From Microbulbifer hydrolyticus (GTDB taxonomy: Bacteria > Pseudomonadota > Gammaproteobacteria > Pseudomonadales > Cellvibrionaceae): a stretch of 64,000 bases of DNA. This document shows positions 8,228 through 17,438 of this stretch, piece by piece. The notes beneath the pieces are model-generated. The model was given only the letters and a program-made list of their open reading frames with translations. It was not told the origin of the DNA and made no database searches. Each line of letters opens with the position of its first letter. Positions within the stretch are counted from its first letter, which is position 1. The position numbers were made by a program, and so were the translations under genes. Location: positions 3,609,501 to 3,673,500 of the forward strand of contig NZ_CP047491.1 of NCBI RefSeq assembly GCF_009931115.1, written 5' to 3'.

Positions 8228-8911
8228 TCAGCCCGACTTTTTCCTGGCCACAAATATGGCGTGCCGCGCGCCCTTACCCGGGCGTTCGCGCACGGTCTTT
8301 ACCTCTACGCGGAATCCCGCTTTCTTGAGTCGCCCCACATAAAACGTATCGGGTGATGCCGACCACACTGCGAGAACTCCACCCGGGCGCAGGCTCCGGT
8401 AGATACTGCTGGTCCCCTCGACCGAGTACAGCCAGTTGTTGTCACTGTGGGTCAGGCCCTCGGGGCCGTTGTCCACATCCAGCAATACTGCGTCGTATTC
8501 ACCGCTGCGGTTCACCAGCAGCTCTGCCACATCGCCGATGTGTACGCCCACACGATTGTCATCCAGTGGTCGACCGGCACACTCCCCCAGGGGACCCCGG
8601 TTCCATTCCACTACTTCCGGGATCAGGTCGGCGACGATGACGCTGGCGTCAGGCGACAATACATCGAGGGCCGCAGCCAGGGTGTAGCCCATGCCCATGC
8701 CGCCCACGACTACGCGGGCGCCCTTGTGGCTCTTAAGATGCGCGCAGCCCAGCACCGACAGCTGCTGCTCGCTATTGAATCGGCGGCTGTTCATCAGCTC
8801 GCCCCGGGGGCCGGACAGGGAGATGGAGAATTCCTGGTCGCGCTGACGCAGCGTGAGCACGCCACCATCATTGGGAATCTGGGCGGTACCAAGTTCGATC
8901 CAGGGCTTCAT
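8228..8911 (-). CDS. Spermidine-synthase-like Rossmann methyltransferase-fold protein
   Basis: 227 residues with the polyamine-synthase/PMT fold: a short beta N-terminal domain (GGVLTLRQRDQEFSI), then GGMGMGYTLAAAL for the nucleoside ligand, VADLIPEVVEWNR, and the catalytic-loop-like DAVLLDVDNGPEGL. Many bacteria carry such short paralogues annotated as spermidine synthase; their true substrate is mostly unknown. The start at 8911 (MKPWIELG) was preferred to the longer frame to 9163 because the extension is low-complexity hydrophobic sequence overlapping the divergent gene and the family begins here. Confidence 0.7.
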   Translation of the reverse strand: MKPWIELGTAQIPNDGGVLTLRQRDQEFSISLSGPRGELMNSRRFNSEQQLSVLGCAHLKSHKGARVVVGGMGMGYTLAAALDVLSPDASVIVADLIPEVVEWNRGPLGECAGRPLDDNRVGVHIGDVAELLVNRSGEYDAVLLDVDNGPEGLTHSDNNWLYSVEGTSSIYRSLRPGGVLAVWSASPDTFYVGRLKKAGFRVEVKTVRERPGKGARHAIFVARKKSG

Positions 8912-9083
8912 GGTGTGGCTCGCTTTCGGGTGAGATGGTGGCGCAGTAGATCGGGCGAGCAATGTAACACAAGCGCCCGCCTTGTTGGTTAGCTGCACGG
9001 GTGACGCTAATATGACCGACAATCCGTTTAAACTGGCGTCTAGCCACGCGAGTCTTTTTACCCACAATCCGAGCGAGTGCTGC

Positions 9084-9257
9084 ATGAATCGCAGGAAAAA
9101 AGTCAACCAGATCCTGAAGAAGAAGGCCAAGAAGGCCAACGACAAGCTTAATCCCAAGAACAAGCCACGCTACGTGTCGAAGGCGGAGCGTGCACAGCAG
9201 GCGCAAGAGGCCGACTCTACCGGCGCGGACAATGTATTGAGCAGAGAACCGAGATGA
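9084..9257 (+). CDS. DUF2986 small basic protein
   Basis: 57 residues, very rich in Lys/Arg, beginning MNRRKKVNQILKKKAKKAND and containing KPRYVSKAERA. This is the short DUF2986 family of marine gammaproteobacteria, as I recall it, of unknown function; the composition suggests nucleic-acid or ribosome association. The upstream in-frame ATGs at 8982 and 9012 give a non-conserved leader, so ATG 9084 is preferred. Its TGA overlaps the next ATG (ATGA), so it is coupled to the VOC gene. Confidence 0.65.
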   Translation: MNRRKKVNQILKKKAKKANDKLNPKNKPRYVSKAERAQQAQEADSTGADNVLSREPR

Positions 9258-9634
9258 ATTTAAACCAGGTCACCATGCCTGTATCGGATATGGATGAAGC
9301 AACCCTTTTCTATCGGAAGATGGGATTCCTGCAGATTGTCGATACTCCACATTACGCCAGATTCGAGTGCCCGGACGGTGACGCCACCTTCTCGCTTTCA
9401 TTATCTGATGATGCCGGTGTGGGCTCCGCCATTGTTTACTTCGAGCATGAAGACCTGGACTGCTGGGTCGGGCAGCTGAAAGAGAAAGGTTTTACCTTCG
9501 CAGAAGAGCCTAAAGATCATTCGTACCTGTGGCGTGAGGCGGTACTCTTCGACCCGAGCGGTAACAAATTGAAGTTATATTGGGCGGGCGAGAATCGTAA
9601 GAACCCACCATGGCGCGTGGAGCGCAGTGCATAA
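9254..9634 (+). CDS. VOC-superfamily (glyoxalase/bleomycin-resistance fold) protein
   Basis: 126 residues with the paired beta-alpha-beta-beta-beta units of the VOC fold: NQVTMPVSDMDEATLFYRKMGF at the N-terminus and the C-terminal metal-site-like AVLFDPSGNKLKLYW. Members include glyoxalases, dioxygenases and drug-binding proteins; the specific reaction cannot be assigned. Translationally coupled to DUF2986 through an ATGA overlap. Confidence 0.75.
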   Translation: MNLNQVTMPVSDMDEATLFYRKMGFLQIVDTPHYARFECPDGDATFSLSLSDDAGVGSAIVYFEHEDLDCWVGQLKEKGFTFAEEPKDHSYLWREAVLFDPSGNKLKLYWAGENRKNPPWRVERSA

Positions 9635-9735
9635 CGAGCCGCTTCGCGCGCTTGCTCAAGTGCATATTTACTGTGATCATCCCCGCGCTTACAAAGGATA
9701 ACTTGACGCCATTTCACAACAGATAAGGAAAGAAT

Positions 9736-10116
9736 ATGTTTAGCCATGTCATGCTGGGCGCAAATGATATTCAGGAGTCCAAGAAATTTTACGATGCCAT
9801 ATTGGACGTGATGGGGCACAAGCCCGGCGTTGTTGACGAGAAGGGCCGCTGTTTTTACTTCAGTAAAACCGGCGTATTTGCGCTGAGCGTGCCAATTAAT
9901 GGAGAACCGGCCAGCAAAGGCAACGGTAGCACCATTGGCTTTGCAGCAAGCAGCACAGAAGATGTGGACAAGTGGCATGCCGCGGGCGTCGAAAATGGCG
10001 GTGCGCCCTGTGAAGATCCACCCGGCGTTCGGGAAGGTGGCGGCATGAAGCTGTACCTGGCCTACCTGCTTGACCCCTCCGGCAATAAAGTATGTGCAAT
10101 GCATCGCCTTGACTGA
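9736..10116 (+). CDS. VOC-superfamily protein
   Basis: 126 residues starting MFSHVMLGANDIQESKKFYDAI, the usual first VOC unit, and ending YLLDPSGNKVCAMHRLD. Residues GFAASSTEDVDKWHAAGVENGG form the second unit. This subgroup is often annotated as glyoxalase or lactoylglutathione-lyase-like without proof. It is only distantly similar to the VOC gene just upstream. An AAGGAAAG site precedes the ATG, and a strong terminator follows at 10155. Confidence 0.75.
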   Translation: MFSHVMLGANDIQESKKFYDAILDVMGHKPGVVDEKGRCFYFSKTGVFALSVPINGEPASKGNGSTIGFAASSTEDVDKWHAAGVENGGAPCEDPPGVREGGGMKLYLAYLLDPSGNKVCAMHRLD

Positions 10117-10154
10117 GTCATCGCACTACAAAGAAATCGCACTACAAAAAAAAA

Positions 10155-10181
10155 GACCCGGGATATCCCGGGTCCTTTTTT
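10155..10181. terminator. Bidirectional intrinsic terminator
   Basis: GACCCGGGAT/ATCCCGGGTC (10155-10174) is a perfect palindrome flanked by an A-run (from 10146) and a T-run (10176-10181). It can end both the VOC gene on plus and the amylase gene on minus. Two copies of ATCGCACTACAAA (10120 and 10136) precede it. Confidence 0.85.
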
Positions 10182-10222
10182 ATTAGCATCTGTATATGCC
10201 TAACGCTCTGCCCTGACAAATG

Positions 10223-12769
10223 TCAGTGCAGCACGATCACTTCATTGGCATCCAGGTTCAGCACCGCGGAACCACCGCTCACGCTCACAGAATCGCTGCC
10301 AACATGGCTGCTGTACTGGCCATCCGCCAGCGCGAGATTACTGACGCTGATGGACGTACTGCCACCGCGGTTCACGGCCACGGTGACCACGTCGGTGCCT
10401 TCGATCCGTTCAAACACCAGGACATCACTGTTCACCCAGCGCTCGTTGTAACTGCCAGAAGCCAGTGCCGGACTGTCTGCACGCAGGCTTGCCAGTGCGC
10501 TGATGAGCTGGAACGCCGGGGTGGACTGGCTGAACGACGGCATACCCTCGCGGTTGAATGGGTCGTGGCCTACCTGACCATCACCGTTGGCGGTAAACCA
10601 GGTGCTGTTCTGCTCACTGCCGTAGTAGATGGTGGGAATGCCCGGCAGCGTCATCACCAGAGCCATGCCCAGATTCTGGCGCGCGTCTGCCAGTGCCTTG
10701 GAAAAGCCCTTGCCGGTGCGGCCGTTATCCACAGGGCCGGTTGTCTGCAGGTAAACGCTGGTGCGTGTGGCATCGTGGTTGTCGAGGAAGATCGGCTGCC
10801 AGCTGTCGCGGCCGTTCATGGCGCCCGGGCGGGAACCGATATGATTACTCAGTTGTACCATGCTGAGATCACCGGCAATGGCGCTTTCGATATGGTTGCG
10901 CAGCTGGAAGTCCAATAGCTCGGAGCCGCGCCCTTCATTCAGAAACTGCATCGACAGGCTCTCGCCGGCACCCGCGCCATACCACTCCCCAAAGACATAC
11001 ACATCCGGATTCTGCGCGCGTACGGCACTGGTAAAGCGGTTGATGTAGCTCGGCTCGATATGCTTGATGGCATCAATACGGAACGCATCCACGCCGTGGC
11101 TCATCCACTTCAGTGCGGCATCGATCAGGTACTGGTCCGCCGCGCTGTTGCCACTGGTACCGTGATTGAAGTCGGTAAGGTTGAACAGGGTTTTGTTGCG
11201 GAAGGCCCAGGGGTCATTCCATTCACCGCCACAGGTGGTGGTGGGATCGCTGTCGCCGCAATCGGCGATGGCGCCATTGTGGTGGTACCAGGTGCCATTG
11301 TCCTGGTTGCCGTCGGTAATAAATGTGCCCTCTTTGTAGAGTGCGCCGAACTCGTACTGGTCGTCCTGGTTAGAGTGGTTGAGGGCGATATCCAGCACCA
11401 GCTTCATACCGCGCGCTTCCATCTCCGCATCCAGCTGGTCCACCAGCGCCCAGTCCCCCAGGTGCTCGTCCACTTCATAGAAGTCGCGTCCCCAGTAGCC
11501 GTGGTAGGCACCTTCGGAGCCGGAATTGTCGATGTTGTCGTTCAGCGGCGTTACCCAGATGGCGCTCACCCCCAGTGCCTCAAGGTAATCGAGCTTGTCG
11601 ATAAGGCCCTGGATATCGCCCCCCCAGTATTTCTTCCACTCGGACAGTCCGCCGGCCGATTTTGAGGTGGAGGTGGCCGCGGCGTTGTTGCCATTGTCGT
11701 TGGAGGTGTCGCCGTTGTGGAAGCGATCCAGGAACACGAAGTAGATGCTGCGGTTGCGGAAGTCCGCTGTGGGGGGCGGCGCATCGCCACAGTTCTCACC
11801 GAGACCGGTGGTTACGCTGACCAGGCTGTTGCTGTCGCCATCGACGACGATCTCGGTCCAGCCGCTGGCGGGTTGGTCTATGGCGGGGAAGGCATCACTG
11901 CCCCAGGCACCGTCGGGATCGACCTTGAAGCGTGGGCCGCCGTTGGCGTCTCCGCTGGTGAAATTGCGGCAGGCCTCGTACTGGCCGGTGCCGGCGATCT
12001 GGCTCATCAGGTCACCCTGGGCCCAGCTGTTGTGGGTGCCGCGCAGGTGCAGTGCTTTAGCGGCCACAATGGCACAGCCATCACTGTCTACCGGGGTGCC
12101 CGCGGGTGTATTGGGGCAGAGATCGGCAGCGTCGGCCACACCGTCGCCATCGGCATCCGACGCGGGGGTACCGCAGTTCTCGGCGAGGCCTTCATCGGTA
12201 CTGATGTTGCCGCTGGCGGCATCGAAGGTGATGGCCACCCAGCCGGCGGCTACCGTGTAGTCTGCGGCGGGCAGTTCGTCTCCACCCCAGCCGCCATTCG
12301 GGTCGACCTTGAAGCGCGGATTCGTATTACCGGTGAAGTCCTGGCAGGAGGTGTAGATATCGGTCTCGCCTTCACGAGCCAGCAGGGTGTCTTCCGCCCA
12401 GCTGTTGAAGGTGCCGCGCAGGTGGTAGTCGGTCCCGGAGGGGCCGCCGGCGGCAATAATCTGGTAGTCGTGGGTATCGGTGTAGAACTCAATATCCCAG
12501 GTGCCGGCGAGAACGGAAATATTACCGCCGCCCTGTACGCCATTGAGTCCGTAGTTCTCGCTCCAGTCACCCCAGCGGTCGAACTTGATATTGCCATCGG
12601 CGGTGAACACCACATCCTCTGCGAGCATGGTGTTGCTGCCGACGTCCTGCATCTGGTCCGCCTGCCAGTTGTTGTGGGTGCCGCGCAGGAACCACTCCGC
12701 CTGCGCCACAGAACTCGCGCCCAGCAGCAGTGCCGCCAGGGCCAGGTAGCTCTTTTTCATTGTCATCAT
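10223..12769 (-). CDS. Secreted GH13 alpha-amylase with three N-terminal starch-binding-like modules
   Basis: 848 residues: signal peptide (1-24), three modules that each begin (L/F)RGT(H/F)N(N/S)W (about 27, 118, 243) with an aromatic, RFKVDP-type beta core, a thrombospondin type-3 calcium repeat (DADGDGVADAADLCPN, about 205-232) between modules 2 and 3, then the GH13 barrel (about 340-765) and a C-terminal beta domain. Catalytic residues are D566 (FRIDAIKH), E595 (FGEW) and D666 (LDNHD), all present. The barrel is of the CGTase/amylase type (YWGGDIQGLIDKLDYL). It should release maltodextrins outside the cell. It is divergent from the cyclomaltodextrinase-type gene, with G-rich boxes between them. 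The same RGTxNDW module opens the giant protein at 31289-36937. Confidence 0.88.
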   Translation of the reverse strand: MMTMKKSYLALAALLLGASSVAQAEWFLRGTHNNWQADQMQDVGSNTMLAEDVVFTADGNIKFDRWGDWSENYGLNGVQGGGNISVLAGTWDIEFYTDTHDYQIIAAGGPSGTDYHLRGTFNSWAEDTLLAREGETDIYTSCQDFTGNTNPRFKVDPNGGWGGDELPAADYTVAAGWVAITFDAASGNISTDEGLAENCGTPASDADGDGVADAADLCPNTPAGTPVDSDGCAIVAAKALHLRGTHNSWAQGDLMSQIAGTGQYEACRNFTSGDANGGPRFKVDPDGAWGSDAFPAIDQPASGWTEIVVDGDSNSLVSVTTGLGENCGDAPPPTADFRNRSIYFVFLDRFHNGDTSNDNGNNAAATSTSKSAGGLSEWKKYWGGDIQGLIDKLDYLEALGVSAIWVTPLNDNIDNSGSEGAYHGYWGRDFYEVDEHLGDWALVDQLDAEMEARGMKLVLDIALNHSNQDDQYEFGALYKEGTFITDGNQDNGTWYHHNGAIADCGDSDPTTTCGGEWNDPWAFRNKTLFNLTDFNHGTSGNSAADQYLIDAALKWMSHGVDAFRIDAIKHIEPSYINRFTSAVRAQNPDVYVFGEWYGAGAGESLSMQFLNEGRGSELLDFQLRNHIESAIAGDLSMVQLSNHIGSRPGAMNGRDSWQPIFLDNHDATRTSVYLQTTGPVDNGRTGKGFSKALADARQNLGMALVMTLPGIPTIYYGSEQNSTWFTANGDGQVGHDPFNREGMPSFSQSTPAFQLISALASLRADSPALASGSYNERWVNSDVLVFERIEGTDVVTVAVNRGGSTSISVSNLALADGQYSSHVGSDSVSVSGGSAVLNLDANEVIVLH

Positions 12770-12888
12770 CTCTGGTTGATTATTGTTATCGGTCCTTGGT
12801 TTTCGGCCCGGTGTCCGGTGACGCTTTTCACTACAAGGTCACGGTATTTCCAGGCCACAACACATACTGGCGAACTGGCCGGTCAATA

Positions 12889-12975
12889 CCTCCTCCTCAC
12901 CTGGGGCGTGGAGGAAGGGCGCGCCAGGCCAGATCGGCAGTCCCGGCGGGTAACTCCCCCCGCAGGGAGGGGGAT
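12889..12975. promoter_or_regulatory. Divergent alpha-glucan promoter region with MalT-box-like elements
   Basis: Between the two GH13 genes, the minus strand reads GAGGAGGAGG at 12889-12898 (one mismatch to GGGGAGGAGG). Around 12950-12975 there is an inverted CTCCCCC / GGGAGGGGGAT arrangement. This fits shared control of the divergent amylase and GH13-GH31-GH13 operon. No gene is present in 12770-13054. Confidence 0.4.
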
Positions 12976-13054
12976 AACAGGCACCCCCGGAGCGGGCACA
13001 ATGGCGAAAAAAAGTGCGATTGACCGCCGAAAACTCCACCCACAGGTGCCTGCG

Positions 13055-14926
13055 ATGATGAACACACGCCGCTCCAAGACTCTGCTGTTTACACTGCTGA
13101 TGTTTCTGTCTGCGGGCTGCAGCGCCGCAGACCAGTCCCGCATCGAGCGCGTGGAGCCGCCGTTCTGGTGGACCGGGATGGCAGAGTCCGACCTGCAGCT
13201 GCTGGTCCATGGCAAACACCTGGCGGACGCGAGGGTGCGTGTGGATTACCCCGGGGTCACTGTCACCGGCACCGAGCGTGAGCAAAACCCCAATTACCTG
13301 TTCATCAACCTGGCCATTGCCGATGCCGCACAGCCGGGCACCGTGGAAATTCACCTGGCCTCCAGCGGCTGGGAGCAGACCGTCAACTACACGCTGAAAC
13401 AGCGCCGTGCGGGCTCTGCACAGCGCCAGGGGTTCAATAGCTCGGACGCCATCTACCTGATCACCCCTGACCGTTTTGCCAACGGCGATACCGCCAACGA
13501 CGCCACCCCCGATACCCTGGAGAGCCCGGACCGCAACGACCCCAATGGCCGCCACGGCGGCGATATCGCCGGTATGTTGCAGCACCTGGACTATGTGGCG
13601 GACATGGGGTTTACCCAGATCTGGCCGAACCCGCTGATTGAGAACGACCAGCCCAAATACTCCTACCACGGCTACTCGGCGACAGACCTCTACCGTATCG
13701 ACTCCCGCTACGGCAGCAACGAAAGCTTCCGCGCATTTGTGGCGGCGGCCAAACACAAGGGGATCGGCGTGATCCAGGATATGGTTCCCAACCATATCGG
13801 TGACGGTCACTGGTGGCTGCAGGATCTGCCCGGTGACAGCTGGCTGAATGGCAAGGGGATCAAAAAAGGCGAGTTCGAGTACACCAACCATGCGCGCACC
13901 GTGCATATGGACCCTTATGCCAGCCACAAGGACCACCAGCTGTTTACCGACGGCTGGTTTGTGGACTCGATGCCCGACCCCAACCAGCGCAATCCGCGCG
14001 TGGCCAATTACCTGATCCAGAACGCCATCTGGTGGGTGGAGTATGCGGACCTCTCCGGCATTCGCGTGGACACCTATGCCTATTCCGATCCGGACTTCCT
14101 CACCCGCTGGTCTGCCCGCCTGATGCAGGAATACCCCAACTTCAATATTGTCGGCGAAGAGTGGACCCGCCAGCCGGCACTCGTTGCCTACTGGCAGGCG
14201 GGTAACAACAATCGCAACGGCTACGTTTCCAACATGCCCAGCATGATGGACTTCCCCCTGCTTTATGGCCTGCGCGACGGGCTGGAAAAACCGGAGAGCT
14301 GGAGCACCGGCCTGGTGACCTTGTATGAAACACTGGCCAACGACGTGCTTTATCCCGACCCCAACAACCTGGTGATTCTCGGTGGCAACCACGACATGAG
14401 CCGCCTTTACAGCCAGCTGGATGAGGACCCCGGCAAGTTCCGCATGGCAATTGCCTACATCGCCACCATGCGCGGCATCCCGCAGTTTTACTACGGTGAT
14501 GAAGTACTCGCGAAAAGCCCCAAGCGCCGTGACGATGGCGTGGTGCGCAGCGATTTCCCCGGTGGCTGGCCGGGTGACGCGGTCAATGCATTTACCGGCA
14601 CCGGCCTGAGTGAACAGCAGCGCGAGGCACAGCACTTTGTGCGCACGCTGTTCCGCTGGCGCAAAGACAAAGCCGTCATCCACAACGGCCAGCTCAAGCA
14701 CTTCGCGCCGGTGGACGGCCTGTATATCTATTTCCGCTACGACGATACCAACACGGTAATGGTCGCCATCAACAAAAGTGATCAACCCAGAGAGCTGCCG
14801 CTGGCGCATCTGGCCGAGATTCTGGGCAATAAAACCACTGCCATGGATGTTGTCCAGCGCAACCGCCAAAACCTGAATGACCTGGTCATCGCCGCACGCG
14901 ATGTTCAGATCTTTGAAGTTCAATAA
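13055..14926 (+). CDS. GH13 cyclomaltodextrinase/neopullulanase-like lipoprotein (SusA type)
   Basis: 623 residues. Signal peptide with lipobox (MFLSAGC), so it is probably lipid-anchored. An N-terminal immunoglobulin-like domain (PPFWWTGMAESDLQLLVHG) and the barrel DAIYLITPDRFANGD are typical of the cyclomaltodextrinase/SusA group that opens cyclic or long maltodextrins. Catalytic D339 (IRVDTYAY), E368 (VGEEW) and D447 (GGNHD) are intact. The longer open frame to 11717 is antisense to the amylase and is not part of the gene. First gene of a plus-strand operon with GH31 (12 bases downstream) and a third GH13. Confidence 0.88.
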   Translation: MMNTRRSKTLLFTLLMFLSAGCSAADQSRIERVEPPFWWTGMAESDLQLLVHGKHLADARVRVDYPGVTVTGTEREQNPNYLFINLAIADAAQPGTVEIHLASSGWEQTVNYTLKQRRAGSAQRQGFNSSDAIYLITPDRFANGDTANDATPDTLESPDRNDPNGRHGGDIAGMLQHLDYVADMGFTQIWPNPLIENDQPKYSYHGYSATDLYRIDSRYGSNESFRAFVAAAKHKGIGVIQDMVPNHIGDGHWWLQDLPGDSWLNGKGIKKGEFEYTNHARTVHMDPYASHKDHQLFTDGWFVDSMPDPNQRNPRVANYLIQNAIWWVEYADLSGIRVDTYAYSDPDFLTRWSARLMQEYPNFNIVGEEWTRQPALVAYWQAGNNNRNGYVSNMPSMMDFPLLYGLRDGLEKPESWSTGLVTLYETLANDVLYPDPNNLVILGGNHDMSRLYSQLDEDPGKFRMAIAYIATMRGIPQFYYGDEVLAKSPKRRDDGVVRSDFPGGWPGDAVNAFTGTGLSEQQREAQHFVRTLFRWRKDKAVIHNGQLKHFAPVDGLYIYFRYDDTNTVMVAINKSDQPRELPLAHLAEILGNKTTAMDVVQRNRQNLNDLVIAARDVQIFEVQ

Positions 14927-14938
14927 AAGAAAACGACG

Positions 14939-17398
14939 ATGAAGACGATGAAAGAGAACACCCGATACTCACCCCGGAAGCTGATTCGGAAACTTGGTCT
15001 GGGCATGCTGCTGGCCGCAGTAATACAGCCCGCCAGTGCAAATACATTGCGTGAATACAAGAGCCACCAGCTGCTGGACGACAAGCTGGTGATCCAGACC
15101 AGCGACAGCAAGGTCACCCTAACACCGCTGAACAGTGCCGCTTTGGAAGTCCACTACCAGCGTGAGGGATTAAAGCAACTGCCGTCTTTTGCCCGCGCCG
15201 GCGATCCCGCCGAAGACCTTCAGGCACAACTGAGTGTTTCCGAACAGGCGCTGCGCTACTCCCTCGGTGAGCTCACCGCAGTGATTCACAAATCCCCGTT
15301 TGCCATCGAATACCTGCGCGGCGGCGAAACACTGCTGGCGGAAGAGCACGGGTTCTTTGCCAATGCCACCATGCGTGGCTTCCGCTTTGCATTGCAGGAG
15401 CAGGAAAAACTGATCGGCGGCGGTCAGCGTGTACTGGGCATGGACCGGCGCGGCCATCGTCTGCCGCTCTATAACAAGGCCCACTACGGCTACAGCACCG
15501 AGTCCGAGCAGATGTACTTTGGCCTGCCGGCGGTGATGAGCAGCAACAAATACGTACTGCTGTTCGACAACAGCGCCACCGGCACCATGGACCTGGGCGC
15601 CAGTGAAAAAGACGTGATGCAGTTTGAGGCCGTTGCCGGTCGCAGTGCTTACATCGTGGTGGCCGGCAACGACTACCCCAAGCTTATCGAGAACTACGTG
15701 GATGTTACCGGCCGCCAGCCGATGCCGCCGCGCTGGGCACTGGGTAACTTTGCCTCGCGCTTCGGCTACCGCACCGAACAGCAGGTGCGCGATACCGTGG
15801 AAAAATTCCGCGAGGAAGATTTCCCGCTGGATGCCGTGGTACTCGACCTCTACTGGTTCGGCCCGGACATCATGGGCCACATGGGCAACCTCGCGTGGGA
15901 TAAAAGTGCATTCCCGCAGCCGGTAAAAATGATGGCGGACTTTAGCGAGCAGGGCATCAACACCATCCTGGTTACCGAGCCCTTTGTACTCTCCACCTCC
16001 GAGCGCTGGGACTCTGCCGTGGCCGGCAACGCACTGGCGAAAAATATCGCCGGCCAGCCGAAAACCTTTGATTTCTACTTCGGCAACACCGGCCTGATCG
16101 ACGTCTTCTCCGAAGATGGCCGCGACTGGTTCTGGAATATCTACAAGGGCCTGAAGGAACAGGGCGTGGCCGGCTGGTGGGGCGACCTCGGCGAGCCGGA
16201 AGTACACCCGTCGGATACGGTACACGCCGTGGGCATGGCGGACGAGATCCACAATGCCTTCGGCCACCGCTGGGCGCAGATGCTGTTCGACAATGAAAAG
16301 TCCGACTCCCCCGAAGAGCGCCCGTTCATCATGATGCGCGCCGGCTTCCCCGGTTCCCAGCGTTTCGGCATGATTCCCTGGACCGGCGACGTCGCCCGCA
16401 GCTGGGGCGGTCTCAAGCCTCAGGTAGAACTCTCGCTGCAGATGGGCCTGCTGGGCTTCGGCTACACCCACTCCGACCTCGGCGGCTTTGCCGATGGCGA
16501 GAAGTTTGACCGCGAACTCTACATCCGCTGGCTGCAGTACGGCGTGTTCCAGCCGGTCTATCGCCCCCACGCCCAGGAGCATATTGCCCCGGAGCCGGTG
16601 TTCCACGATCGCAAAACCCGCGACATCCTGCGCGAGTATGTGAAGCTGCGTTATCGCCTGCTGCCCTACAACTACACTCTGGCGTTCGAAAACAGCCAGA
16701 CCGGCATGCCACTGATGCGCCCGCTGTTCTTCGAGAATGAATCCAACCTGGCGCTGATGGACAACAAGGACGCCTACCTGTGGGGCAACGATTTCCTGGT
16801 GGCGCCGGTGACCGATGAAGACATCGATGAAGTAGACGTTCCGCTACCCGGCGGTGTCTGGTTCGACTTCTGGAGCGATGACCGCTACAGCGGCGCATCC
16901 GCGGAAATCGATGTGGACCTGAAAACCATCCCGGTCCTGGTTCGCGCCGGTGCGTTTATCCCCACGGTCGCCGACCTGCAGAACACCCGCGATTACTCCA
17001 GTGCATACCTGCGCCTGGATTACTACGCCGACGATTCCGTCAGTAGTTCCCGCGGCTATGTATACGAAGATGACGGTGTGACCGCCGGAGCCTTTGCCAA
17101 GGGCCAGTATGAAAAGCTTGCCTTCACCAGCGAACGCAAGGGCAACACCCTGCACTTTGCCTTCAGCCGCAGTGGCGATGGCTACAGCAATGCGCCGGAA
17201 GCCCGCGCGATGGATCTGGTAATGCATAACTGGCAACAGGCACCGGCAAGCATCCAGCTCGGCGACAAGACCATTCCGCTGGTACAGAAACAGAACCAGT
17301 TGACCGACCACACTGCCTATTACGACAAGCGCAGCAAGACCCTGCAGGTGAAGTTCCCCTGGGGTAAGCAAGACCTGGCAATGGCTGTCACGCTGTAA
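14939..17398 (+). CDS. GH31 alpha-glucosidase, secreted
   Basis: 819 residues with a signal peptide ending near ASA. Retaining glycosidase of family 31 that removes glucose from non-reducing ends of maltodextrins. An N-terminal beta domain (to about 230) precedes the barrel with DLYWFGPDIMGHMGNLAW. The nucleophile is D416 (WWGDLGEPE) and the acid/base D484 (WTGDVARSWGG), both present, followed by a proximal/distal C-terminal beta domain with MPLMRPLFFE. It starts 12 bases after the upstream GH13 and 40 bases before the next. The WWGDLGEPE form occurs in bacterial SusB-like alpha-glucosidase loci; alpha-xylosidase or transglucosidase activity cannot be excluded. Confidence 0.88.
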   Translation: MKTMKENTRYSPRKLIRKLGLGMLLAAVIQPASANTLREYKSHQLLDDKLVIQTSDSKVTLTPLNSAALEVHYQREGLKQLPSFARAGDPAEDLQAQLSVSEQALRYSLGELTAVIHKSPFAIEYLRGGETLLAEEHGFFANATMRGFRFALQEQEKLIGGGQRVLGMDRRGHRLPLYNKAHYGYSTESEQMYFGLPAVMSSNKYVLLFDNSATGTMDLGASEKDVMQFEAVAGRSAYIVVAGNDYPKLIENYVDVTGRQPMPPRWALGNFASRFGYRTEQQVRDTVEKFREEDFPLDAVVLDLYWFGPDIMGHMGNLAWDKSAFPQPVKMMADFSEQGINTILVTEPFVLSTSERWDSAVAGNALAKNIAGQPKTFDFYFGNTGLIDVFSEDGRDWFWNIYKGLKEQGVAGWWGDLGEPEVHPSDTVHAVGMADEIHNAFGHRWAQMLFDNEKSDSPEERPFIMMRAGFPGSQRFGMIPWTGDVARSWGGLKPQVELSLQMGLLGFGYTHSDLGGFADGEKFDRELYIRWLQYGVFQPVYRPHAQEHIAPEPVFHDRKTRDILREYVKLRYRLLPYNYTLAFENSQTGMPLMRPLFFENESNLALMDNKDAYLWGNDFLVAPVTDEDIDEVDVPLPGGVWFDFWSDDRYSGASAEIDVDLKTIPVLVRAGAFIPTVADLQNTRDYSSAYLRLDYYADDSVSSSRGYVYEDDGVTAGAFAKGQYEKLAFTSERKGNTLHFAFSRSGDGYSNAPEARAMDLVMHNWQQAPASIQLGDKTIPLVQKQNQLTDHTAYYDKRSKTLQVKFPWGKQDLAMAVTL

Positions 17399-17438
17399 CG
17401 AATCAATCGATGCGAAGAAATTGAAAGAACGGAATGTT

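Noticed and set aside
11717..13054. N-terminal 446-codon extension of the plus-strand GH13 frame
   Set aside because: It runs antisense through the amylase gene; the true protein starts at 13055 with a lipoprotein signal.
12839..14923. 694-codon minus-strand open frame
   Set aside because: It is exactly antisense to the GH13 cyclomaltodextrinase-type gene, has no domain pattern, and is a mirror frame caused by GC-rich codon use.
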